In this document: positions 1 through 6,234 of the stretch, piece by piece
Layout: the number at the start of each line of letters is the position of its first letter
How positions within the stretch are numbered: the first letter of the stretch is position 1
Assembly (NCBI GenBank): GCA_905198155.1
Contig: CAJKBQ010000045.1
Span: 1 to 14,477 of the forward strand
Direction: 5' to 3'
Origin: an uncultured Eubacteriales bacterium
GTDB taxonomy: Bacteria; Bacillota; Clostridia; Oscillospirales; Acutalibacteraceae
Length of the DNA stretch: 14,477 nt
Notes under the pieces: model-generated
What the model was told of the DNA's origin: nothing
The model's database searches: none
What the model saw: the letters and a program-made list of their open reading frames with translations, nothing else
Program-made: the position numbers and the translations under genes

Positions 1-2
1 TC

Positions 3-275
3 GGGATGCTGCTGGACTGGCTGCTGATCGACCCGCGCGGGGCGATGCGCGTCACCGACCCGCTGCTGGGCGTCCTGCCTGCCGCGCTGTATGCGGCGGC
101 CGCGCTGATCGGCGCGCGGTTGGGGCGGCGCGTGGTATACTTGTATCCATTCATGGACCCGGCGCGGGTCGGCTGGCCGATGGCGCTGCTGACCGTTTTG
201 GGCCTTGGCGGCGCGATGATCGCCGTGGGGTATTTGCTGTACGGGGTGGATCGGCTGCTGCGCGGGCGGAAATAG
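3..275 (+). CDS. C-terminal part of a small membrane protein, function unknown (probably 5' truncated by window edge)
   Basis: The reading frame is open from the window edge to a TAG at 275. The first ATG is at 6, but only five bases precede it, so I cannot tell whether that is the true start or the gene begins outside the window. Two hydrophobic stretches, about residues 20-38 and 58-80 counted from that ATG, look like membrane helices. They are separated by a loop with basic residues, and the protein ends in a basic tail (RLLRGRK). I do not recognise the family. A strong hairpin terminator follows within a few bases, so this is the last gene of its transcript. The next gene is on the opposite strand and converges on it. 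Confidence 0.5.
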   Translation, partial: GMLLDWLLIDPRGAMRVTDPLLGVLPAALYAAAALIGARLGRRVVYLYPFMDPARVGWPMALLTVLGLGGAMIAVGYLLYGVDRLLRGRK

Positions 276-278
276 GAA

Positions 279-308
279 AAAGGGGTTTTGCGGTGCAAAG
301 CCCCTTTT
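279..308 (+). terminator. Intrinsic terminator after the first gene
   Basis: The segment AAGGGGTTTTGC, loop GGT, GCAAAGCCCCTT forms a 12-bp stem with one G-T wobble, followed by a run of T. It lies directly after the stop at 275. An A-run on its left side means it could also stop leftward transcripts from the convergent gene that ends at 420. Confidence 0.85.
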
Positions 309-419
309 TTAGTGAAAAGTGAAGAGGGAAAAGTGAAAAGGTGTGGGCGCCTGCGGCGCGGAATATATTGGGGTGCAGGGGTGCGTCGTTCGCCAAACCA
401 TTTCCACCCAATATTTACA

Positions 420-1439
420 TTATTCGGCGGAAATTATGGAGAATCCGGCGGCGCGGATCATGCGATTGTACACCGCCAGCCCAACGCCGTCCTGCTGCGG
501 GCAGTGCGCGTACACGCGCCGCGCGCCGATGCGGTCAAATTCGCGCAGGCAGTCGAACAGCCGGTGCGCCTGCGCCGCGTCGTCGGCCGCCGCACCGTAC
601 GACATATGCGGCACGCGCAGCAGCGGCACGTCCTCGTCGAAGCACATCGCGTAGGTGTCGGGTGCCGCGTGGGCGTTGACATAATCCGCGAATTGTTGCG
701 CCGTCCCTTTGACCAGCGACACGTCGGCGTTCGGCGCGTAGTGCTTGTATTTCATCCCCGGCGACGCTGCCACCTGGCCTGCCGCCAGCCGGTGCGTCAC
801 CGCCGGATCCACATCCACTTCGCCCAGCACGGCGCGCAGCTGCGCCAGCGTGATGCCGCCGGGCCGCAGCAGCCGCGGCCGCGCGCCCGCCAGCGTGATG
901 ACCGTCGATTCCACCCCGACGCCGCAGTCGCCGCCGTCCACAATCGCGTCAATCCGCCCGTCCATGTCCGCGCGCATATGCGCGGCGCAGGTGGGGCTGG
1001 GCTTGCCCGACCGGTTGCCGGACGGCGCGGCCAGCGGAACGCCGGCGGCGTCGATGATTGCGCGCGCAACAGGATGTTGCGGAAACCGGACTGCCACGGT
1101 GGGCAGTCCGGCGCTGACTTCGTCGGGAATCCGGTCGCTTTTCGGCAGGATGATCGTCAATGGCCCCGGCCAATAGGCCGCCGCCAATTGCTGCGCACGC
1201 GGCGGAAATTTTGCCACCAGCGCCTGAATCTGGTCAATTGCCGAGATGTGGACGATCAACGGATTGTCCATCGGGCGGCCTTTTGCGGCGAAGATTTTGG
1301 CCACCGCCGCGCCGTCGAATGCGTTCGCCGCCAGCCCGTACACCGTCTCGGTCGGGATCCCGACCAGTCCGCCCGCCCGCAGCAATTCGCCCGCCCGCCG
1401 AGTGCCGGCCGCGTCGGCGGATAAATATTCTGTATGCAT
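420..1439 (-). CDS. ywlC: L-threonylcarbamoyladenylate synthase, Sua5/YwlC family
   Basis: The family makes threonylcarbamoyl-AMP from threonine, bicarbonate and ATP, the first step of the t6A37 tRNA modification, in the cytoplasm. The 339-residue protein has the YrdC domain in roughly the first 200 residues: PTETVYGL (29-36), KGRP (53-56), PGPLTIILP (91-99) and PSGNRSG (139-145). A C-terminal Sua5 domain follows, entered through SPGMKYKHYAP (226-236), so this is the long Sua5 form and not the short YrdC form. I chose the ATG at 1439 because a GAGGGA ribosome binding site lies just upstream and the protein then starts at the family's usual N-terminus; the frame stays open up to 1538 but that extension is unlike the family. 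No separate minus-strand promoter is visible between this gene and the repeat copy upstream. Confidence 0.93.
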   Translation of the reverse strand: MHTEYLSADAAGTRRAGELLRAGGLVGIPTETVYGLAANAFDGAAVAKIFAAKGRPMDNPLIVHISAIDQIQALVAKFPPRAQQLAAAYWPGPLTIILPKSDRIPDEVSAGLPTVAVRFPQHPVARAIIDAAGVPLAAPSGNRSGKPSPTCAAHMRADMDGRIDAIVDGGDCGVGVESTVITLAGARPRLLRPGGITLAQLRAVLGEVDVDPAVTHRLAAGQVAASPGMKYKHYAPNADVSLVKGTAQQFADYVNAHAAPDTYAMCFDEDVPLLRVPHMSYGAAADDAAQAHRLFDCLREFDRIGARRVYAHCPQQDGVGLAVYNRMIRAAGFSIISAE

Positions 1440-1487
1440 TGCGATCCCTCGCTTTTTTGATGATTTTGAAAATTTTGCGCGCCCCGC

Positions 1488-1516
1488 TTGACAAAATCGC
1501 GGGGAGGGGGTATAAT
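1488..1516 (+). promoter_or_regulatory. Plus-strand promoter of repeat copy 1
   Basis: TTGACA at 1488-1493 and TATAAT at 1511-1516 are separated by 17 nt, a perfect housekeeping sigma match. An AT-rich GATTTTGAAAATTTTG stretch lies upstream. It drives the short RNA toward the terminator at 1580-1622. Confidence 0.85.
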
Positions 1517-1522
1517 ATAGAT

Positions 1523-1622
1523 AAAGATAAGCGTGCATCCGTTAACACGACGGTGCCCCTTTGCTTTATGATTTGAAAACTAAACCGTCAGCATTGCAGA
1601 GCCAGGCGGTTTAGTTTTTTTT
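1523..1622 (+). ncRNA. Putative short antisense-type RNA of copy 1
   Basis: The segment runs from the expected start about 7 nt after the -10 box to the end of the terminator T-run, roughly 100 nt. It holds no convincing ORF. Its 5' part (GCGTGCATCCG, then CACGACGGTGCC) can fold with CCGT pairing to ACGG. Its 3' end is antisense to the stop and last codons of the small minus-strand ORF. The RNA role is inferred from promoter plus terminator only. Confidence 0.5.
1580..1622. terminator. Shared hairpin terminator of copy 1
   Basis: CTAAACCG (1580-1587) pairs with CGGTTTAG (1607-1614), followed by a long T-run on the plus strand. On the minus strand only about four T follow, so termination in that direction may be weaker. 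Confidence 0.8.
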
Positions 1623-1673
1623 GTTTGTACGCATGATTTTAACCGTCAGCGTAATTACGCCGAGAATTACCAT
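1611..1673 (-). CDS. 20-residue hydrophobic peptide, possible type I toxin (copy 1)
   Basis: The ORF is too short for usual gene calling. It encodes MVILGVITLTVKIMRTNKKN: a hydrophobic stretch of about 14 residues followed by a polar, basic tail. The peptide recurs nearly unchanged in copies 3 and 4. Its TAA stop lies inside the terminator stem. A GGAG lies 15 nt before the ATG, which is long. The same GGAG is 4 nt before another ATG opening a five-codon ORF (MFFVW) whose TAA overlaps the peptide start region, so translational coupling is possible. Small hydrophobic peptides with basic tails in convergent loci are typical of Fst/TxpA-type membrane toxins, but no toxicity can be read from sequence. 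Confidence 0.4.
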   Translation of the reverse strand: MVILGVITLTVKIMRTNKKN

Positions 1674-1883
1674 ACAAAAAACATAAAGCTCCGCCCCAGC
1701 CCAAAGTCGGGCTTGGTTGGCGAAGCCAAATCGCGGTCCGCGACCGCGATAAAGCACGACTTGGTGCTGAAAACTTCGTTTTCAGCACGCACCCCCTTTG
1801 CAGGGGGAAAACTAACCCCCCTTGAATTTTTGCGCGGGGGCAGCCGCCTTTATGTGTGTATTGAATGTACGCTTACCAATGAT

Positions 1884-1912
1884 ATTATAATCCATAATTC
1901 GACCCGTGTCAA
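1884..1912 (-). promoter_or_regulatory. Minus-strand promoter of repeat copy 1
   Basis: On the minus strand TTGACA (plus 1907-1912) and TATAAT (plus 1884-1889) are 17 nt apart. It points left through the structured leader and the 20-codon ORF, and beyond them toward the Sua5 gene. Confidence 0.85.
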
Positions 1913-1996
1913 GCCCGGACGAAAAATATTTCCTGTAAACCCGTCATTTTTCTGCACGGTTTTTGCATATGATTTTGAAAATTTTGCGCACCCCGC

Positions 1997-2025
1997 TTGA
2001 CAAAATCGCCGGGGTGCGGTATAAT
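1997..2025 (+). promoter_or_regulatory. Plus-strand promoter of repeat copy 2
   Basis: TTGACA at 1997-2002 and TATAAT at 2020-2025 with a 17-nt spacer, a perfect consensus. The same AT-rich stretch as in copy 1 precedes the -35 box. Confidence 0.85.
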
Positions 2026-2031
2026 ATAGAC

Positions 2032-2132
2032 AGATGACGAGCGTGCATCCGTTACACGACGGTGCCCCCTCGGCGGAGTTTAGAATGAACTAAACCGTTT
2101 GCTTTGGCTGGCAGGGCGGTTTAGTTTTTTTT
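2032..2132 (+). ncRNA. Putative short antisense-type RNA of copy 2
   Basis: Expected transcript from just after the -10 box to the T-run at about 2132. It starts with GAGCGTGCATCCGTTACACG, like copies 1 and 4, and can fold CCGT with ACGG. The loop of its terminator differs from the other copies. Confidence 0.45.
2090..2132. terminator. Shared hairpin terminator of copy 2
   Basis: CTAAACCG pairs with CGGTTTAG (ending at 2124), followed by eight T on the plus strand. The loop sequence is unlike that of copies 1, 3 and 4. Confidence 0.8.
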
Positions 2133-2177
2133 GCTCATGATTTTGTAAGCCAACGAAATGATTTCGAGGATTACCAG
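2121..2177 (-). pseudogene. Diverged small hydrophobic ORF of copy 2, no ATG start
   Basis: The frame reads LVILEIISLAYKIMSKKN and stops in the terminator stem, like the peptides of copies 1, 3 and 4. The first codon is CTG instead of ATG, and the GGAG upstream is missing. Several changes keep the character of the residue (V to I, T to S, a silent Leu change), which suggests it was once under protein-level selection. It may be a decayed copy, or it may start at an unusual codon. Confidence 0.3.
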
Positions 2178-2383
2178 ACAAAAAAAGAAGCCCGGAAAGT
2201 CGGGCTTGGTTGGCGAAGCCAAATCGCGGTCCGCGACCGCGATAAAGCACGACTTGGTGCTGAAAACGCAGTTTTCGGCACGCACCCCCTTGTTACCAAG
2301 GGGGAACGCCCCTTGGGTTGGATTTCTCCGCCTTTGGGGTTAACCGCCTTTATGTGTGCATTGAATGTACGCTCGTCTATTTT

Positions 2384-2412
2384 ATTATAATGGATCATGC
2401 AGCGTTTGTCAA
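2384..2412 (-). promoter_or_regulatory. Minus-strand promoter of repeat copy 2
   Basis: TTGACA (plus 2407-2412) and TATAAT (plus 2384-2389) on the minus strand, 17 nt apart. The first transcribed bases resemble the start of the plus-strand RNA of the same copy (GACGAGCGTACATTC). Confidence 0.85.
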
Positions 2413-2482
2413 GCCTTGTCGAACAGAAAACCGGCGCAAAATCCGCCGGATGCGCCCCGTCCGCCGCAGCGGCCGATCGATG

Positions 2483-2505
2483 ATCGCCGTTACGGTGATT
2501 TTTTT
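2483..2505 (+). terminator. Hairpin with T-run upstream of the oad promoter
   Basis: ATCGCCG, loop TTA, CGGTGAT, then a run of T. The stem is 7 bp with one wobble. No gene ends here on this strand, so it may insulate the oad promoter at 2526 from transcripts coming out of the repeats. Another hairpin, CCGGCG/CGCCGG, lies at 2431-2449. Confidence 0.5.
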
Positions 2506-2525
2506 CACAAACTTCCGCGAAACGA

Positions 2526-2555
2526 TTGACATTCGGCGCGAAAGTGCGGTATAAT
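2526..2555 (+). promoter_or_regulatory. Promoter of the oxaloacetate decarboxylase operon
   Basis: TTGACA at 2526-2531 and TATAAT at 2550-2555 with an 18-nt spacer. It lies about 80 bp before the first gene of the operon, and no other promoter is evident before the terminator at 6044. Confidence 0.8.
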
Positions 2556-2638
2556 AGATTTGATTTTTGATTTGCGACGGGGGCTTCCCCTTGGCATATA
2601 AAAAGGTCATCCACTCATGCCGAAAGGAGGGATTTTGC

Positions 2639-2905
2639 ATGAATCCAGGGTTTGTTGTGGCGATGGGGCTGATTACCGTTTTCTTTGGGCTGATCGTCCT
2701 GATCGTGATCTGCGAGCTGATGGGCGCCATCTGCAAGCGGACGGTCAAAGCGCCCGAAGCGGCGCAGGCGGCTCCGACTCCGGCTCCGGCGGCTGCGCCG
2801 ATCGCGAACCGGCAGGAACTGGTGGCGGCGGTGTCCGCGGCCATCGCGGAAGAGATGGGCACCGATGTGTCCGCCATCCGCATTTTGTCTTTGAAAAAAG
2901 TCTGA
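2639..2905 (+). CDS. oadG: Oxaloacetate decarboxylase gamma subunit (small membrane subunit)
   Basis: This is an 88-residue protein with one membrane helix near the N-terminus (about residues 5-27), an Ala/Pro-rich linker (about 38-55) and a short C-terminal segment ending RILSLKKV. That shape and length fit the OadG family, which anchors and assembles the sodium-pumping decarboxylase. I chose the ATG at 2639 because a full AAAGGAGG (2623-2630) stands 8 nt before it; the frame is open further upstream, but that extension would include the ribosome binding site. It is the first gene of a four-gene operon, and the next start is 56 bp after its stop. OadG proteins are poorly conserved in sequence, so the call rests on topology and context. 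Confidence 0.85.
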   Translation: MNPGFVVAMGLITVFFGLIVLIVICELMGAICKRTVKAPEAAQAAPTPAPAAAPIANRQELVAAVSAAIAEEMGTDVSAIRILSLKKV

Positions 2906-2961
2906 ATCCCCAAAAATTGCGTTGAACCAAAATTTTCATTCGAGAAGGGTGTAGTAAAATC

Positions 2962-3324
2962 ATGAAAAAATATCGTGTAAATGTCAACGGAACCAATTAC
3001 GAAGTATGCGTGGAAGAAATTTCGGCGGACGAAGCGGTCAAAACGGCGGCTCCGGCTCCGGCTGCTCCGGCTCCGGCTGCTGCGGCCCCGGCGGCTCCGG
3101 CTCCGGCGGGCGGCGAGAAGATTATCGCTCCGATGCCCGGCAATATCCTGTCCGTCAACGTGAAAGACGGCGACACCGTCAAAAAAGGCGACATCCTGTT
3201 GATCCTGGAAGCGATGAAGATGGAAAACGAGATCCTCGCCCCGGTGGACGGCGTTGTGGCGGCGGTGTCGGTCACGAAGGGACAGACGGTCGAGACCGGC
3301 GCGCTGCTGTGCGTGATCGGCTGA
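2962..3324 (+). CDS. Biotin carboxyl carrier protein of the decarboxylase complex
   Basis: This 120-residue protein carries CO2 on biotin between the carboxyltransferase and the membrane decarboxylase. Residues 1-27 form a short N-terminal segment, residues 28-51 are an Ala/Pro linker, and residues 52-120 are a biotinyl domain. The biotin motif EAMKMEN is at 83-89, with Lys86 the predicted biotinylated residue, and the APMPGNI hairpin lies at 56-62. In many relatives this domain is fused to the C-terminus of the alpha subunit; here it is a separate protein, as in methylmalonyl-CoA decarboxylases and several clostridial operons. The ATG at 2962 has AGAAGGG upstream. The GC-rich Ala-Pro coding repeats resemble those in the neighbouring gamma subunit gene. 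Confidence 0.93.
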   Translation: MKKYRVNVNGTNYEVCVEEISADEAVKTAAPAPAAPAPAAAAPAAPAPAGGEKIIAPMPGNILSVNVKDGDTVKKGDILLILEAMKMENEILAPVDGVVAAVSVTKGQTVETGALLCVIG

Positions 3325-3372
3325 GCGCAGCCGCTGCGTGCAATGCAGTAACGAAAGGAGCGAACCCCTACT

Positions 3373-4557
3373 ATGATTGAAGCGATTGATAACTTTTTGG
3401 CGCAAACCGGCGCATCGCTGCTGGCGAACGACTGGAAAGCCCTCGTCATGATCGCGATTGCGTGCGTGCTGGCGTACCTGGCGATTGTGAAAGGCTTTGA
3501 GCCGCTGCTGCTGCTGCCGATTGCGTTCGGTATGCTGCTGACGAACCTCCCCGGCGCGGAGATTTTCCACGAAGAGCTGTTCGCGGGCGGACACGTCCAT
3601 TGGGATCTGTTCGGCGGCGCGGACGCGAAAATTACCGCCGGATTGCTGGATTACCTGTATCTGGGCGTGAAACTGGGCATCTACCCGTGCCTGATCTTCC
3701 TGGGTGTGGGCGCAATGACGGATTTCGGTCCGCTGATTGCGAACCCGAAAAGCCTGCTGCTGGGCGCGGCAGCGCAGCTGGGCATCTTCCTGACGTACTT
3801 GGGCGCGAAGCTGATCTTCGGCTTCACCGACGCGGAGGCGTCCTCCATCGGCATCATCGGCGGTGCGGACGGCCCGACGGCCATCTTCGTCACCACCAAA
3901 CTGGCGCCGCATCTGCTTGGGCCGATCGCGGTGGCCGCGTATTCGTATATGGCGCTGGTGCCGGTGATTCAGCCGCCGATCATGAAGGCGCTCACCACCA
4001 AAAAAGAGCGTTCCATCGTGATGAAGCCGCTGCGTCAGGTGTCCAAAGTGGAGAAAATCCTGTTCCCGTTCCTGGTCACCATCGTGGTGGACATGATCGT
4101 CCCGTCGGCGACGCCGCTGGTCGGCTGCCTGATGCTGGGCAACATCTTCCGCGAGTGCGGCGTGACGGAGCGGCTGAGCAAAACCGTGCAGAACGAGCTG
4201 ATGAACATTGTCACGATCTTCCTGGGCGTGACGGTCGGTGCGACGGCGACGGCCAAAACGTTCCTCAGCGTGCAGACGCTGGAAATCATCGCGATGGGCG
4301 TGGTGGCGTTTGGCTGCGGCACCGCGGGCGGCGTGCTGCTGGCGAAGTTCATGAACCTGTTCCTGAAAAACAAGATCAACCCGCTGATCGGGTCGGCCGG
4401 TGTGTCGGCAGTGCCGATGGCGGCGCGCGTGTCGCAAAAAGTGGGTCAGGAGGAAAATCCGGGCAACTTCCTGCTGATGCACGCGATGGGTCCGAACGTG
4501 GCCGGGGTCATCGGATCGGCGATTGCGGCCGGCGTGCTGATCGCGCTGTTCGGTTGA
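3373..4557 (+). CDS. oadB: Oxaloacetate decarboxylase beta subunit, Na+ pump
   Basis: This 394-residue integral membrane protein belongs to the OadB/GcdB/MmdB family. It decarboxylates carboxybiotin and couples this to sodium export. The family signature GIIGGADGPTAIFV is at 160-173, including Asp166, which corresponds to the essential Asp in studied OadB proteins. It is followed by a helix and VIQPPIMKAL (198-207). The second signature, NPLIGSAGVSAVPMAARVSQ, lies at 336-355 and supplies the conserved Ser and Arg of the ion path. Multiple hydrophobic segments cover most of the protein. GAAAGGAGCG precedes the ATG. It follows the biotin carrier by 48 bp and precedes the alpha subunit by 28 bp, so all parts of the pump are in one transcript. 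Confidence 0.96.
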   Translation: MIEAIDNFLAQTGASLLANDWKALVMIAIACVLAYLAIVKGFEPLLLLPIAFGMLLTNLPGAEIFHEELFAGGHVHWDLFGGADAKITAGLLDYLYLGVKLGIYPCLIFLGVGAMTDFGPLIANPKSLLLGAAAQLGIFLTYLGAKLIFGFTDAEASSIGIIGGADGPTAIFVTTKLAPHLLGPIAVAAYSYMALVPVIQPPIMKALTTKKERSIVMKPLRQVSKVEKILFPFLVTIVVDMIVPSATPLVGCLMLGNIFRECGVTERLSKTVQNELMNIVTIFLGVTVGATATAKTFLSVQTLEIIAMGVVAFGCGTAGGVLLAKFMNLFLKNKINPLIGSAGVSAVPMAARVSQKVGQEENPGNFLLMHAMGPNVAGVIGSAIAAGVLIALFG

Positions 4558-4585
4558 TCGGGCAGAATTGGAAAGGACTGATCGT

Positions 4586-6025
4586 ATGGAAAAGAAACCG
4601 TTGTATATTACGGATACCATCCTGCGCGACGCGCACCAGTCGCAGGCGGCAACCCGGATGCGGCTGGAGGATATGCTCCCCGCGTGCGAATTGCTGGACA
4701 AGGCCGGGTATTGGTCGCTGGAATGCTGGGGCGGCGCGACGTTTGACGCGTGCATGCGCTTTTTGAACGAGGATCCGTGGGAGCGGCTGCGCGCGCTGAA
4801 AAAGGCGATGCCGAACACCAAGCTGCAAATGCTGTTCCGCGGCCAGAATATTTTGGGATACAAGCACTACGCCGACGACGTGGTGGACGCATTTGTCAAA
4901 AAATCGATCGAAAACGGCATCGACGTCATCCGGATTTTTGACGCGCTGAACGACCCGCGCAATTTGCAGAAGTCGATCGAATCGTGCAAAAAATACGGCG
5001 GCATTTGCGAAGCCGCTATCAGCTACACCACCAGCCCGGTGCACAACGAAGATTACTTCGTGAAGCTGGCGATGCAGCTGGAAAAAATGGGTGCGGACGT
5101 CATCTGCATCAAAGACATGGCCAACCTGCTGCTGCCGTACGACGCGTATTCGCTGGTCAGCAAATTGAAGCAGAACGTGGGCGTGCCGATTCACCTGCAC
5201 ACGCACAACACCACCGGCACCGGCGACATGGTGTACCTGATGGCGGCGCAGGCGGGTGTGGACATTGTGGACACGGCGCTGTCGCCGATGGCGAACGGGA
5301 CGTCGCAGCCGACGACCGAATCGCTGGTCGCGACGCTGCGCGGCACCGACCGCGACACCGGGATCGACCTGAACAATCTGTCCAAAGCGGCGGCGCACTT
5401 CCGCGGCGTGGCGAAAAGATTGCAGGACGAAGGGTCGCTGGATCCGAAAGTGCTGCACGTGGACCCGAACACGCTGCTGTATCAGGTGCCGGGCGGGATG
5501 CTGAGCAACCTGCTGTCGCAGCTGAAGCAGGCGAACGCCGAGGACAAATATTACGACGTGCTGGCCGAAGTGCCGCGCGTGCGCAAAGACTTCGGATATC
5601 CGCCGCTGGTCACGCCGACCAGCCAGATCGTTGGGTCGCAGGCCGTGCTGAACGTGCTGGCGGGCGAACGGTATAAAATGGTGACGAAGGAATCCAAAGG
5701 GCTGCTGCGCGGCGAATATGGCCAGCTGCCGGGCGAAGTGAACGAAGAAGTCCGCAAAAAGGCGATCGGCGACGCGCCGCTCATCGAGTGCCGCCCGGCC
5801 GATTTGCTGGAACCGGAGCTGGAAAAATACCGCGAGGAAAGCAAGGATTTCGCCAAGTGCGAAGAGGACGTGCTGAGCTACGCGCTGTTCCCGCAGGTGG
5901 CGAAGAAATTCTTCGACGTGCGCGACGGCCGTGCGGCTGCGCCCGCTGCGAAAGAGAAACCCGCTGCGAATGTGGACGCCAACGGCGTGCGCACGCTGTA
6001 TGTGCAGGATGTCTCGGAATCGTAA
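4586..6025 (+). CDS. oadA: Oxaloacetate decarboxylase alpha subunit, carboxyltransferase (no biotin domain)
   Basis: The enzyme moves the carboxyl group of oxaloacetate to the carrier's biotin, releasing pyruvate. This cytoplasmic protein has 479 residues. The HMGL-like TIM barrel starts at TDTILRDAHQS (9-19), with Asp15 as predicted metal ligand. It continues through ECWGGATFDACMRFL (46-60), CIKDMAN with Lys176 (the Lys usually carboxylated), and HLHTH (203-207), whose His205 and His207 bind metal. The conserved PYC/OADA domain follows. The C-terminus ends in an Ala/Pro/Lys tail (about 452-479) where longer relatives carry a linker and biotin domain; the biotin domain is a separate gene here. 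I chose ATG 4586 over an in-frame TTG at 4568 because GGAAAGGA lies between them. Pyruvate carboxylase subunit B is an alternative, but OadB and OadG next door favour decarboxylase. Confidence 0.93.
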   Translation: MEKKPLYITDTILRDAHQSQAATRMRLEDMLPACELLDKAGYWSLECWGGATFDACMRFLNEDPWERLRALKKAMPNTKLQMLFRGQNILGYKHYADDVVDAFVKKSIENGIDVIRIFDALNDPRNLQKSIESCKKYGGICEAAISYTTSPVHNEDYFVKLAMQLEKMGADVICIKDMANLLLPYDAYSLVSKLKQNVGVPIHLHTHNTTGTGDMVYLMAAQAGVDIVDTALSPMANGTSQPTTESLVATLRGTDRDTGIDLNNLSKAAAHFRGVAKRLQDEGSLDPKVLHVDPNTLLYQVPGGMLSNLLSQLKQANAEDKYYDVLAEVPRVRKDFGYPPLVTPTSQIVGSQAVLNVLAGERYKMVTKESKGLLRGEYGQLPGEVNEEVRKKAIGDAPLIECRPADLLEPELEKYREESKDFAKCEEDVLSYALFPQVAKKFFDVRDGRAAAPAAKEKPAANVDANGVRTLYVQDVSES

Positions 6026-6043
6026 GAATTGCTGAAAATTGGG

Positions 6044-6084
6044 AAAAGACCGTGCCCTTGGAAATGGGGGGACGGTCTTTTTTT
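6044..6084 (+). terminator. Terminator of the oad operon
   Basis: AAAAGACCGT (6044-6053) pairs with ACGGTCTTTT (6072-6081), followed by further T. It starts 18 bp after the oadA stop and ends just before repeat copy 3. Confidence 0.85.
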
Positions 6085-6105
6085 GCGAAAAGTTGATTTT
6101 ACCGG

Positions 6106-6134
6106 TTGACAAATCGGCAAAAATGGCGTATAAT
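6106..6134 (+). promoter_or_regulatory. Plus-strand promoter of repeat copy 3
   Basis: TTGACA at 6106-6111 and TATAAT at 6129-6134 with a 17-nt spacer. The spacer sequence differs from the other copies while both hexamers and the spacing are kept. Confidence 0.85.
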
Positions 6135-6140
6135 ATAAAC

Positions 6141-6234
6141 ATAAATGAGCGTGCACCTACGACGGCGCCCCCGCTTCAAGATTTAAAAACTAAACCGTCA
6201 GCTGTGGAAGGACTTGGCGGTTTAGTTCTTTTTA
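6141..6234 (+). ncRNA. Putative short antisense-type RNA of copy 3
   Basis: About 94 nt from the expected start to the terminator T-run. It begins GAGCGTGCACCTACGACGGC and has no ORF. Its terminator arm carries AACCGTCAGC, complementary to GCTGACGGTT in the coding part of the minus-strand peptide mRNA. Confidence 0.5.
6190..6234. terminator. Shared hairpin terminator of copy 3
   Basis: CTAAACCGTCA pairs with TGGCGGTTTAG (11 bp including one G-U), ending at 6225 and followed by TTCTTTTT. Confidence 0.8.

Larger units (their letters stand above)
1488..1912. repeat. Convergent-promoter repeat element, copy 1
   Basis: This is one of four related elements of about 405-425 bp in the window. The order is: plus-strand promoter, short transcribed region, hairpin terminator, 20-codon minus-strand ORF, structured block, and minus-strand promoter. 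The block 1703-1774 is identical in all four copies. Read on the minus strand it folds into successive hairpins: GTGCTGAAAAC/GTTTTCAGCAC (1764-1788), ATCGCGGTC/GACCGCGAT (1730-1750), TTGGC/GCCAA (1717-1729) and GCCC/GGGC (1699-1712). Homology with copy 2 starts further left, at about 1461, through an AT-rich segment before the -35 box that could act as an UP element. Seen: repeats, promoters, hairpins, ORF. Inferred: a type I toxin-antitoxin-like locus. Confidence 0.9.
1997..2412. repeat. Convergent-promoter repeat element, copy 2
   Basis: It lies in tandem with copy 1, about 509 bp further on, and homology includes the AT-rich segment upstream (from about 1970). Both end promoters and the terminator are intact, and the 72-bp core (2196-2267) is identical to the other copies. 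The long hairpin at 2257-2281 carries one A-to-G change that still pairs as G-U. The C/G hairpin to its right is longer here (CCCCCTTG/CAAGGGGG). The small ORF has diverged and lost its ATG, so this copy is partly degenerate or specialised. Confidence 0.9.

Noticed and set aside
288..1424. Long plus-strand frame opposite the Sua5 gene
   Set aside because: Arg-rich shadow frame; the minus strand carries all Sua5 motifs.
1713..2000. Plus-strand frames through the repeats (GEAKSRSATAIKHDL-type product), also at 2158-2343 and 6244-6525
   Set aside because: The product is conserved only because the DNA core is identical; there is no ribosome binding site, the frames end in unrelated sequence, and they run against strong hairpins.
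2395..4863. Very long open frame on the minus strand across the oad operon
   Set aside because: It is antisense to four well-supported genes, its product is rich in Arg/His/Gln as expected of a GC-rich shadow frame, and it has no family likeness.
4508..6142. Long minus-strand frame opposite oadA
   Set aside because: Shadow of oadA with repetitive Arg/His/Val composition and no ribosome binding site.
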